A model generated the notes under the pieces. It saw only the letters and a program-made list of their open reading frames with translations. It was not told where the DNA came from and made no database searches. Both the position numbers and the translations under genes were made by a program. This document shows, piece after piece, positions 13,401 to 24,569 of a stretch of 64,000 nucleotides of DNA; the stretch's first letter is position 1; each line of letters starts with the position of its first letter. This DNA comes from Zymoseptoria tritici IPO323 (Eukaryota > Ascomycota > Dothideomycetes > Mycosphaerellales > Mycosphaerellaceae): assembly GCF_000219625.1 (NCBI RefSeq), contig NC_018217.1:3224001-3288000 (forward strand), given 5' to 3'.

Positions 13401-15217
13401 CTTTAGATTATATGGACTGTAGGGAGCTAACTCGCCTGCGAGTTCCTCTAAGAAGACATCCGCGAAGTTAGAGTAGGCGCTCGGAACGCCCCCCTAACCC
13501 GGACTAGCTTCTTCCGACGCGTCCTAGATCGTTATAACATAAAGTGCCGCGTTTACTTCGCTAAGGCACTCCCTGTAGAACCTCTCTAGCCTAATAACGG
13601 CTATCGCCTGTCGTTTTCGGGGCTTCGTTCTCTAGTTAACCCTTTTTAGGGTAAAATCCACGTTTAGATTGTATTTCTCGAGCTAAGGCATCCCTAAGAC
13701 GACCTTATAGCTATAGATGCGCCCTACTCTAAAGGTGTCGACGTATCTGTGCATTCGTCCTAAGTCGTCCTAGGCCTTATATAAGCTCCGCGTTTTGCTA
13801 AGGACCTAAAGGCTTTGCCTGTTTAGCGTCTTGTACGCGACCCTAGCGGGCGGCTCCTAGATAACCTAGTCTATATCCTTTGCTAATAAGGAGTTATAGA
13901 AGTTATCCTGCGCGCCGCTGTCGATTAGTCCCGCGACCGTTCTAGTCCTCCCTAGACTATTTAAGGTTAGCGTAACTTCGATAAGGCGCCTACGCTTATA
14001 GCGGCGCCGACCCGGCTCCGCTATCCTGCGCTACTCCTTAGTGTAGAGAACCTAGCCTACTAAGACAGCAGCGTCTACTTAGGGGGCGCCTCTTTTTCCG
14101 AGTCCTTCTAGAGGGAAGGGTTAGGGTAATTGCGCTTAATATGCCCGACCTAGCGGCAACCGTAGTAAGTAGCCTTAGATAGGCCCCTCTAGTCCGATCC
14201 GTCCTCCGACTTGGACTTCTTAGAGTCCTGGTCGTCGATACTATTGCTTCTGCGTCTCTTTCGGTTGCCCTTGCCTCTTCTACGGCCCAGGTTGTCCCTT
14301 AACTCCTACTTCTAACCCTCGATAATCCTATAGGTTTTATTAACCCTCTCTTAGGCCTTAATAAGCGTAGTAGCCGGAGCCGGGTAGTTAGAGAGGCGGG
14401 AGCGGTAGTTTTATAGTAAGGAGGCCTTAAAGTTAAGGATCTTGCGCCCCTCGTTCTCTTCTTCTAACTCCTTCTAAAGGATCTTTAGCTCTTCGAGGAG
14501 CTAGTCGGGGGTGTAGTCTCCGAGGGAGGCCTTCCGCAATTGTTCGTAGGCCTTCTCGCGGCATTCCGCCTTTGTCCCTATAGAGTTAAGCATAACTCCC
14601 TTTATTATAGTCTAGGTTAGCGTAGTCTAGCTGTCGAGCTAATCTACGTAGCGCTCCTAGTAGTCTTGCTAGAGCTTGCCTATATAGTTAGCGGCGTAGT
14701 TAACCTTTCGGTCCTCCCGGTTAGAGAATCTATAGTATCTGCGGAAGTTGCGTTCTACCGCGCGGAGCTAGTCTTCGTAATTGGCACGGGTCTTCCCTTC
14801 GAATACGGGTAGTTCCTTAGACTTAGGGAGGCTGTCCTTGTTCTTGTCGAAATAGTCCGTTTCTGCGAAGAGTTTAGTAAGTTTCTCCCTCCTTAGGGTG
14901 ATTAGGCTATATAAGGCTAGTTCGCTCCGGAGTTCCTTAATCTTTTGCTAGAGTTCGAGGAATTCGTATTCCGCCCGGGCTTCCTAGTTCTGTTTCTTAC
15001 GGGTTAGTGCGTCCCCTTAAACTAGGTTAGCCTAAGTAGTCGAGTCGGTGCCTTCCTAGGTCGTTCCGGCATCGTCTACGGTTTCCGCGATAGAGGTAGC
15101 GCTTAGCTAGCGGGCGGCGGCGTCCGCGTCGGAATTAGCGGCTAGTGTAGCACCCTGCTAGCGAGCAGAGGTGTCGGAAGGAGATTCCTCGCGTCTACAA
15201 GTGGTCTTAGGTGCTAT
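10461..15217 (-). pseudogene. Gypsy-C copy 2 gag-pol polyprotein with chromodomain (RIP-inactivated)
   Basis: Same layout as copy 1: chromodomain at the left, integrase, RNase H, reverse transcriptase (Y-L-N-N near 12910), protease and gag at the right. A 70-codon stretch at 10647-10859 is still open and covers the end of the integrase, including H-P-x-F-Y-V-L-L-L-K-K. It keeps a few TG/CA sites that copy 1 lost, and the reverse also occurs. No intact ORF. Confidence 0.85.
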
Positions 15218-15265
15218 GTCGATTAGGGGTTCGATACCGTAGTACGTAAGTTTAAACGAATCGCG

Positions 15266-15643
15266 TATTAGGATTGCCTCGTAATAAGGTAGGGAAAGAC
15301 TAAAGTAGGGAAGTATCGAACAATAGGTTTTAGAATGTAACGACTCGATTCGTTAAAGGAGGGAATAGAGGAGGAGAGCCTCCTTCGCTATATATATAGC
15401 TACTGCTAGGTTCTATTCCCCTATCCTTTACTTCTCTCGTTATAAGCGGGATCGTCTGTCCCTTCGTAGCCCTTCGATCCTTATCGTTAGGCATTAAGAG
15501 GCAAGCTAGATCGGACTGCCTTAATCCGTACGCTGTTGCGCTCTTCGTAACTAGGATAGCTCGTTGTTATGTTCTTCGAAACCAGGTTGGCCTAGCTTAG
15601 GGGAGATAAGGCCAGACTGCGCTCACGTGAGGGGATCCTCACA
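15266..15643 (-). repeat. Gypsy-C right LTR (5' LTR of copy 2)
   Basis: 378 bp. It ends GGATCCTCACA, the least RIP-altered terminus of the three, and GTAGA follows directly. Confidence 0.9.
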
Positions 15644-18600
15644 GTAGAAGCTCTTCGGTCGTGTACAAAACACTCCGGTATTTGTAGACAAGCTAAGAGG
15701 CGGGCCGGCAGGTCTGCTGCTATCCGATGACGTAGTAAAGCTAAACTCCGTTTAAGGGGATAATAAGGTCGAAGAGATACTAAGGGATAGCTTTACCGTA
15801 GAAGTCCGCTCCGGTGTGCCGCAATTTACAACGACAACGTTTCGAGCCGACCTTATAGAAGAGGGTGTAATACCTCTTTCCGACCTGTACGAAGACCTAG
15901 CTAAAGCCCGGTTTACATTTAATAACTACGATTATGTAACTATACCGTCGCTAAGAGTCTCGGCTATAATCGGCGATTTTGATTATAGAGAGCCTACCGC
16001 GGTAATTAATAAAGGCTCCGAGTCTTGCATTATGTCTACCGCGGTAGCTCGCCGTGCCAGCGTCCCGATCGGTATAAGAATTAAAGTCTTAATAAAGACA
16101 GCTTCTAGTGTTCTGCCTTTCCTTAGCCTGTCTGCTAGTGTGCGGGTATCGGTTTACGGTATTGCGGTTTACGTTCCCTTCTTAGTTGCAGACTCGGATG
16201 CACCGACTCTTCTTAGGCGACCGTAGTATCGTCGGGTCCGCCTGACTTTAACTAACTACGATAATAGATCTTAGCAGGGCACGATTGCGGCTATAAACGG
16301 CCGTACGATTAATTTTATTAGAGTTTAACTACACAGTCTAACGCACCGAGTCCTTACACCTGCTAGCACTTCGGGAAAAGCTAAGTTAAGCCGCTAACTG
16401 CCTCCTCGCTACTTAGTAGTCTATTAGAGGTCCTACTTCGAGCGATCTAGTGCGTGTTTCCGGAAGAGTTAAGTATAAAAAGGACTTCGAGTCGAGAATC
16501 CGCATTTAGTAGACGAGGTCGAAATAAAGCGGGCTGTCCCGAAAGTTCGGCCGCTCCCGAAAATCTTAGTGCCCCGGGTTACCCCTAGGGTTAGGCCGGG
16601 GAAACTTCGGAGGAAAACTCGGCGAATTCACTTATCCCCGAAACTGGCTAATATCGCGATGTTTAACCTTACCTTACGTCGACACTAAGCCCCGGCTCCC
16701 TTCTGTTCGAGCTTAATAGTACCGACAATAAATATAATAAACTGCTCGAGCTCGCGGCTGCCGCTTACTACCTCCGGTACTACGAAGAAAGAAAGAGATC
16801 GCTATGCGGGAGGAGGAATTCGCAGTTTTCCGAATTTTCCGTCTACTACTATATATTATATAAGAGGAAAGCGGACAAAGTTAAGCTAGTAGAGGCTTTA
16901 GTTTATAACACGAAGAGCGTTGCTAATAAGGTAGGGAATTAGAAAGAAGCTAGCCTTAAGTTCGAAGCATCTTTGCCGCGGTCGGATCGCTAGTAGGACA
17001 ACAAATACCTAATTTAGAAGTTCTCCGAGCTTAAGAGGGGGACGAGATTAACACCGGAGAGAATTAAGACACTAAACATTAGGATAGATCTGTTTAATAA
17101 GGAGCGTAAGCTTTTTATAGAATGCCTATACAACAGGGAGGCTGCACTTTCCTTCGATTTCTCTAAATGCGGCCGCCTTAAACCCTCGGTCGCACCGCTA
17201 TAACGAATACGAACTGTGCCTTATATTCCCTAGCAATTAAAGGACTTCTATGTTGCTTACAGCCTTCGAGATGTAGCATCTAAGATAATTAAGAAGCGAC
17301 TAGATCGCGGAACCCTCGAACCCTACTATAGAGCATACAAGAATCCCTAGTTCTTAGTTAGTAAGAAGGATCTTAACGAGAAAGGACAAAAGCAGTACCG
17401 GCTTATTAATGCGGCAATAGAAATTAACCGAGTTACTCTTAAAGACGCATATATGCCCCCGGACACTAATGGATTTTCTGTAGACTTTGCAGGCCTTTAA
17501 GTTACAATACTAATTAACCTTTTCTCTAGCTACGACTAAATCCTACTAGACGAACGAGACCGAGACTTAACTAGATTCGATACGCCGATCGGCTACTTCC
17601 GCCAAACTAGCATTCTAATAGGAGCTACGAACTCGGTGGCATAGTTTTAGCGAATTATGTGCCGAGTTCTTAAGGATTATATGTTCTACGCGGCTCGACT
17701 ATATCTAGATAATGTTAGTATTAAAGGCCCTCGGTCTCGGTATAATAATAAAGAGGCTAAACCTGGTATTCGTCGATTTGTACTCGAGCACATTTAGAAC
17801 CTTAACGGGGTTCTTGCGGACATAGAAAGAGCAGGGTTAACTATTAATCTAAGCAAGACATTCTGGTTCTCGACTGGCATAAACATTGTTAGCTACGTCT
17901 GCGACTCGGCTAGTCGCCACCCGGACACCGCTAAGGTTATTAAGATTACCGAGTAGGGACCACCTGTAGATGCCGCCGAAGCCCGCTCGTTTATTAGAGT
18001 TGTAGTATATTTCCGAATCTAGATTCCGGACTTCGCGATTCTATCTCGCCCTATCTACTCGGTAGCTAAGCTAGGTAGCATCTTCGTCTAGACGCCGCTC
18101 GAGCAGCATACAATAGACTAGCTTAAGGAAGCCCTAGTTACAGCACCGGCCCTTGTTACGATCGACTACGTTAATAGAGGGACTATAATCGTAGCAGTAG
18201 ATGCATCTAGTCTTAGCTAGGGAGCAGTACTTATGCAGGCAGTAAAGGGCAACGACCGCCGCAAGCATCCGGTTCGATTTAAAAGTAGTTTGTAGACTAA
18301 GGAAGAAGCCAAATACGATGCTAGCAAGCGAGAGTGTCGTAGTGTACTCTATGCTCTTAAGAAGCTCAAAGCATATGTGTTCGGTGTTCACTTCGTGCTA
18401 GAAGTAGATGCGAACACGCTAGTTCACTAACTTAACATGCCGGCGAACGATCTTCCGACCTTAGTTATAGCTTAATAGATTGCTTAGATTCGGCTCTTCG
18501 ACTTTATAGTTAAGCATATGCCTAGCCGAAAGCACAGCGCCGCTAATAGCCTTTTACGGAAACCTTGGACTCCGTCCGATGCCTTAGACAAGGAACATAA

Positions 18601-19837
18601 CATAGATCCGGATAATATAATTAACCGAGACTTCTTTTGGGTATAGGTGCATACCGGCAATATTAACATTAAGGACATTGTAGAAGGCGAGCTATCCGAG
18701 TTCCACTAGAAGATTGCGTACTACCTAGCTACACTTTTACGACCGCCCTCGGTAGATCTAGCGGAGTTCTATACCCTTAAGAAGAAGTTAAGGCGGTATC
18801 TCATTCGCGACAGGATTCTATATCGCCAAAAGCGTGTTAATGCGCTACTAGCTCGAGTAATCGACAATAAGGATAAGCGCAAGACTATGCTTTTGTACTA
18901 CTATAATTTCCCGGATACCGGTTACCGCGGTCGCGAAGTAGTGTTCCACAAGCTCTCTAGCAGGTACTTCTAGAAGGGCATATATAAGGACGTATTACGA
19001 CATGTTAAAGGGTGTCCGCAGTACAACCTACGCAGTACGGGTAACTACGCGAATGCTCTACTGCATATACCTAATCCGGAGCCTGGCACGATCTAGGCGA
19101 TTAACACTATAAATGTCGACTTAACTACAAGTATTATTATAGCAAGGGAGCTGGTTAGCGGCTTCCCGGAGGCGCGCATTGTGAACAAAAGCAAGCTTGT
19201 TAGCACGAACGGTGTTAGCTCTACTATAATTGCTAGCTTTATATACGAGATGCTCTTTTGCAGGTATAGTGTCATAAAATTAATCCGGCTTAATAGTGGC
19301 CGTAAGAACTTCGGTAAGGTGCTTACTCTGCTCGCACGAATAGACGTACGACTTAGTCGCGTGTCGCCCTATTACCCTTAAGGAAATAGAACGGTAGAGC
19401 GAGGGCACCCGAACATACTCGATGTTCTCGCTAAGTGCACGAACGGAACTATAAAAGGATAGCGCTAGTATTTCCATGCCGCGCTGTAGGCTAATCGATC
19501 TACTATTCGAAGAACCACCGGCTATGCACCTTCTGAACTCTGGTATTCCTTTAATATTATCCTTCTAGTAGAGCTTAAGTTTTAGACTTAGAATACTGCG
19601 GCTTAGAACAACATTCGTACGGAAGAGGATCTTATCGCCCTGCGTACCGAGCAGATCCTTGCAAGGGAAACAGACATTAAGGAAGCCCGCCTTCGCAGCC
19701 TACGGCTTCGAGAGCTTGCTAAGGAATACTAGGATAATACCTATAACACCGACGACACGCTAATCCCTCTTAGTACTACTGTTCTTATACGCCGCGGAGA
19801 AAGGAAGTTAACTACGGAAAAGCTGTCGTTCCGATAG
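15644..19837 (+). pseudogene. Gypsy-A pol: protease, reverse transcriptase, RNase H, integrase (RIP-inactivated)
   Basis: Continues the Gypsy-A frame. The protease lies in the 15816-16226 stretch: the catalytic D-S/T-G is now N-K-G followed by S-E, and a late L-L-R-R-P matches L-L-G-R-P. The reverse transcriptase spans about 17340-17760 with N-P-x-F-L-V-S-K-K, Y-R-L-I-N, G-A-T-N-S-V-A, and Y-L-D-D changed to Y-L-D-N near 17700. RNase H (about 18130-18570) ends with a K-H-x-P-x-R-K-H-x-A-A-N-S-L segment. The integrase starts with a degraded HHCC finger (C-P-Q-Y near 19012) and a D-D-E core. It stops at S-F-R in 19837, where Gypsy-B inserted; the tail resumes at 33661. Confidence 0.85.
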
Positions 19838-20111
19838 TGTAGTGGGGAATATCGCACTGTCACGTGCGGTCTATATCTAGCTTCAGCTTCGTGTGCAGGT
19901 CGGAGGATTATTAAGACACCGACCTACAGAGACACTACCCTACGCACACGAGGCCTAACAGTACAGAGCTCTTAATACTACCTCCTTTGCCCCCCCTACC
20001 TTTCACTCTAATTGTATAGTTTACCGCCCTTTTTGCCCCCTATGCTACTCTATACGTCCGTACTGCTACTATCCGCGGGAGATCGGAACCTTTAGAAGTT
20101 CCCCCCTTACA
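19838..20111 (+). repeat. Gypsy-B 5' LTR
   Basis: 274 bp, TGTAGTGGGG...TTACA, matching 33387-33660 along its whole length with transition differences only that I could see. Confidence 0.9.
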
Positions 20112-21587
20112 TTTTAGTGGACGATGTAAGACTCCTTCCTTCGCGAAAGCGGAGAAGGAGGATATACAAAGGGTAGGTAGCAGTGCGGAAGTGCGGAGTA
20201 GCTACGACCTCGACAATAGCGCCGGTCGCCTTTCGAGTACTTACGACGCATACGACGAATACCCTCCCTCGAAGAAAGGATTACGATATACCTCTGCCCC
20301 TTAGCTAGGGCAGTAGGCTTAAGTACCTAAGTTTAAAGTCCAAGTTTAAAATACAAAGTACCTTAATGCACAAATCGCTATATGCACATTGCTAGATCTA
20401 CTACCGAATATACCCTAAATACACGAACACACGAATACATATATATATTCCCTATACCCTACCGAGCTGCACACCCTACGCTAAGCAGCTCGTCGATACA
20501 GCCTAAGAAGGAGAAGGAAGAAACCGAGGGAGCAAAAGAGTATATAAAAAAGGGACACTAACATCGCATAGAGGCTCGGTATAAAGCGCTCTCGCACTAA
20601 TGTATGCAACCGCGCTACCGGACTCGGATGTACGCCCTTAAAGCGCGACGCTATAGCGGAGAGCATATCGACTACAATAGACGCGATTTGGGGCGAAAAG
20701 AAGCCTCCTAGGCCCAAAATCGTACTACTATAGCTTTTCCTATACCCGACTACCTGCCGGTGAAGGTAAGCGAGACGAGCGGCGACCGCACCTGCCGAGG
20801 CAGGTACGCTAGGCATGCGGTAAACCCCATACGAGGCGCTCGTAAAGAAAAGAAAGAGAAATAGGGTGGAAAAAGAGCCCTTAAGTACCTGGAAAACTTC
20901 ACTAGTCGCGGTAAAAGTTATAATAGATATAATAGACATCGGAGATTATCGCTCCTATACCTGTACGAGCGACTACGCTACCGAGCTTAGCTGCACGCCT
21001 TTAAAACGCGACACTGCTACGGAGATAATATCGACTCTAGCGGATGCAAAATAGGGTAAAAACAAGCCTCCTAGGGCCAAAATTATACTACTATAGCTTT
21101 TCCTATGCCCGACCACCTGCCGAGGCAGGTAGGCTAGGCGTGTAGTATAGCCTATGCGTGGCGTTCGTAAAGAAAAGAAAGAGAAACAGGGTAGAAAAAG
21201 AGCCCTTAAGTACCTGGAAAACTTTACCGACCGCTGTAGTAGCTATAATAGACATGCTAGACATTAGAGAATACTCGGTTATGTAAGCCGTCCCGTGCTC
21301 TCGATGGAATGGCTATAAGAAACGAGACTAACTAGCTATTATAGCGTAGGCGTCGCGAATACCCTAAGAAATGTTGCCCTATCGTACTAATCGTCCGACC
21401 GCTCCTCGGTATTGCTTTCCGAGGTAATAGCAGATAATATCGCTACGAACCCGGCACTAGAACTAGGGAGCATATAAGCCCTGCCTAGATCTACTAATAC
21501 TAGGTTCTCGGTACGAGAATGCGATATGTAGTTCTCGGCTCTAGCTAGCTAGAATAGTCTAAGAGGTGCGACCTTTCGAGGATAGGA

Positions 21588-21626
21588 TGTTTCCTAGACT
21601 AAATTAGGAAGAGGGTCTAGTAAACA
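21588..21626. repeat. Palindrome family member 1 (TGTTTCCTAGAC / GTCTAGTAAACA)
   Basis: Two 12-base arms, inverted, around a 15-base loop; one mismatch between the arms. Six copies occur in Gypsy-B only. Confidence 0.7.
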
Positions 21627-21862
21627 AATAATACCGAGCTACAAACCCTAGACGCATCCCTAGTCCTTATTTCCCTATCCTGGATTCTTCTACACCGCAC
21701 GAGGAGCAATCCCGCCTTATTCTCGAGTTTCTGGATACTTAGCCGTCCTACGTGCCCGGAACGTACGATTACACCCTGCCCGCACTAAGGAGACTATCGA
21801 ATATAGCCCCGGACTATGTATAAACGGCATAATTAGCTGTAGTGTACTACTAGCAGTAATAA

Positions 21863-21891
21863 TGTTTCCTAGACTAATAGTCTAGCAAACC
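21863..21891. repeat. Palindrome family member 2
   Basis: Arms TGTTTCCTAGAC and GTCTAGCAAAC(C), 5-base loop, 75 bp before the gag open frame. Confidence 0.7.
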
Positions 21892-22037
21892 CTCGAGAGC
21901 TTTAAATAGCCTACTCCCGCCGCCCCGGTATTAACGACGACTTGCCAACCTTTTCCTATACGCCTTCCGAACATACATCTGCACTCCTTACTTCCTATTT
22001 CCCTATTTGCGACACTAATCTGCATATCGCTATTACA

Positions 22038-24569
22038 ATGTCTCCTAATAATACTCCTAACAACGGCCCGGACGGACCCTCCCGTCGTAGCTATCTTAAT
22101 ACTCCCTTAGAGATTCTCCGCAATACCCTAAGCACCGGCGAGGCTTCCGGAACTAATAGCCCTATCTAGGCACCTTCCGATGTATACGCCTTCCGCGATA
22201 GCAATAGGATTCTATTAGCTCGCTTTGCGACTAATTCGACTAAAGGGTTAACTAATAAGGCTCTCCCTCAAGCCGAAGGGATTGCTACTATAGCGACCTA
22301 TAGTATAGTTCCCGCTCCCTAGCCTACTAACATAAATATCGCAGATCTTGTTACTGCCCTTACCGCGGCTACTCGTAATAACAGAGCCCCTACTTACCGT
22401 AGTCGCGTACCCTTCCCTAGAGAGCCTAGTACTCTATCCTTCGACGGCAAGGATGCCTCGACTTTCTTTCAGACTATAGCCGACTTCTTCGATTCGTACT
22501 TTAAAGGATTACGCACTCCTAATAGGGAAAGGATCCGACTTGCTGCTCGACACTCGGTGCCGGATGTTCGAGCTTAGCTCGAGAGTCTTTTAGGCTTTAA
22601 CAGCGATAACTACGAAGCTTTTAAGGAAGAGGCTCTTTCCTACTATCGGTGCTATAATAGCTAGGTATATAAGTACAGCCTCCCTTTCCTCGAGGAGCTA
22701 TGCGCAAAGGAAAGAGTCTAGGATGTCTCCGGACAGAAGGATAACCTACGTTAGTACATTATAACTTTTAAAGCAGTCTCGAAAAGGATACCTCTTAAAC
22801 AGTATAACGAAGTCGCTCGATACTACCTCTTCCTTAAAGGCTTGCCCTCCGAGGTAGGATAGGAAATTATGAACAAGCTCGAGGTAGACATCTCGAACCT
22901 AGCCTCCTGTACTTAGCTTCCTCTATTATACGATGCGACACTTAAGTACGTTACAAGCCGCATAGCTTACTAGGAGTTGTACGGCAAGGGTAAGAGCCAG
23001 GTTACTAGCTAGCTTGTTAACTAGACTAAGAAGAGGTATCCGAAGCTAGATGCATCGAATAATAGAGTCTAGTCGTTACGCGTACTAAAAGAGAAGCTAC
23101 CGGACATAGAGGACCTGTCTAAAAAGCTTTCTAAGATAACCATTGCTAAGATTAAGCGTGCGAGAGCTAAGAGAAGTGCACGTATAGCTATTAATCTACC
23201 TAGAGACTTTCCGAAGTCTTATATAGCTACGCTGTATACTAATAACACCCCTAATTCTCTAGAGTACTACTCGTACAATGTCGCTAGACCTAGACTAGTG
23301 CCCTATTAGTCGTCTAGCAGCTCGAACCCCTTCTACTAGGAAGCCTCTAAGTATACATACTTTTATTGCTTTAAACCCGGTTATAGTGTTTACGAATGCA
23401 AGTACATAAACTACCTCCTAAGTGCGGGCTAGATATACCGCGACAGTAAAAAGAAGTAGTATATCGGACGAGAAGGTAATGTTAATAGACGAAAGGTGTA
23501 GTTTAGGAACTAGCCGGATTAGCCTAAGCTCCGGATAATAGCTCCCGCTATCGAGAAAGCATAGGGAAGGGCTATTACCTGGCCTGCCGATGCGAATATC
23601 GAGGATGCTAAGAAGTACTAGCTAGCTTATAAACTACCTGCAGCTGCCTTTGCTCCTCGGACACATGTACCGAGTATACCTCTTAACCCGGCACTTGTTC
23701 CTAGCCCTGTTCTACCGACCTCGAAATCTGCACCCTCGTTACTAGCTTAACCTAGTTACCTAGGCTAAGGCTTAGGTTCCCCTGTAGGACCCGCACTAGC
23801 GACGAACATAAATGGAAACTAGTGTAATATCGTCGCTAGAAGTACGGTTCCTAAGGATCTAGTGTACATTAATAAGCGAGACCCCCGTGCCCCCTATATA
23901 AATCAGATCTGTACTAACTCTCTGTCTGCGAACGCTGCGACTAGGCTAATAAGCACGACTAAGGGAAAGGAGCCAGCTGCTAAGCCGAGTAATAATACTA
24001 GCTGTGTTGTAAAGCCAAAGAAGACAGTGTCTATTAAGATCGATGCCCGCAAGATCCCTAATACGGAAGAGTACATAAAGGTAGTCGAAGAAGGCTCGCA
24101 GTCGACATAGGGCACTCTTACTAGTAATAGTGCATTTGACACCGGTAACCAGCCGCAGTCCGCAAACGACAGCTAAACCTAGGACCCTACTAGAAGCATA
24201 GATCTAGATCCTACCCCTCCTTCTTAGGGCTTCGTTAACCCCCCGCTGCTAAAGAAAAAGAAGAACTAGAAGCCTACTGCGACTAGAAAGGGTGCTTAGA
24301 GAAGGGACATTTACCTTCGAGAGCGACTTAATATAGAAAAGGTGCTGCTCGACAGGATACTAGCGTAGCCGTCTAATATCCCTATTAAGGAGCTTCTCGC
24401 TACCTCGCCTATTATAGCTAGGGGACTTCTTAAGCGCTATGCTCGGAACTAAGAAGACTTCGTAATAGCTGCTAAGGAAGCCGGGCTGTCGATTATCGTT
24501 AAGGAGGATAACATTGCTGCTACTGCAGCATACTAGTACGATATAGATAAGCCGCTTCGTTCTTACGGG
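22038..24569 (+). pseudogene. Gypsy-B gag (RIP-inactivated)
   Basis: The chosen start, ATG 22038 (M-S-P-N-N-T-P-N-N-G), begins a Pro/Asn-rich N-terminus; an ATA/ATG further up at 21942 would add 32 residues. The capsid region (about 22400-23050) contains F-D-G-K-D-A-S-T-F-F, typical of fungal Gypsy Gag. The zinc knuckle near 23360-23400 reads C-F-K-P-G-Y-x4-C: the first Cys and the His have become Tyr. A long Ser/Pro/Lys-rich tail follows. TAG codons interrupt it at least 20 times. It is continuous in frame with pol except for stops, as in single-polyprotein Gypsies. Confidence 0.75.

Larger units (their letters stand above)
2110..15643 (-). mobile_element. Gypsy-C: tandem chromovirus array LTR-int-LTR-int-LTR
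   Basis: Three 378-bp LTRs (2110-2487, 8688-9065, 15266-15643) alternate with two internal regions of exactly 6200 bp. Only the outermost ends carry the 5-bp target duplication GTAGA (2105-2109 and 15644-15648). Ends are TG...CA in the parts least changed by RIP. Gag-pol is on the minus strand: a purine tract lies inside the left LTR of each unit (minus-strand G-rich run near 2493-2504) and the 5' end faces right. The two units are nearly identical and differ mainly by C/T and G/A transitions. Sharing the middle LTR fits unequal recombination between LTRs, or integration of a tandem dimer, into Gypsy-A. Confidence 0.9.
20112..22037 (+). other. Gypsy-B leader with a tandem duplication of about 0.35 kb
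   Basis: No gene recognised. Two diverged copies of one block lie at about 20570-20950 and 20951-21280. Each has a C-C-T-G-C-C-GA-G-G-C-A-G-G hairpin, then 'AAAGAAAAGAAAGAGAAA' and a shared AGAGCCCTTAAGTACCTGG. Two copies of a short palindrome family lie at 21588-21626 and 21863-21891. A long open frame on the minus strand (20481-20939) crosses the duplication and has no recognisable domain, so it is not called. Confidence 0.6.

Noticed and set aside
20481..20939. 152-codon minus-strand ORF in the Gypsy-B leader
   Set aside because: It lies across a tandem duplication, has no recognisable domain, and the hydrophobic look comes from A/G-rich DNA read backwards.
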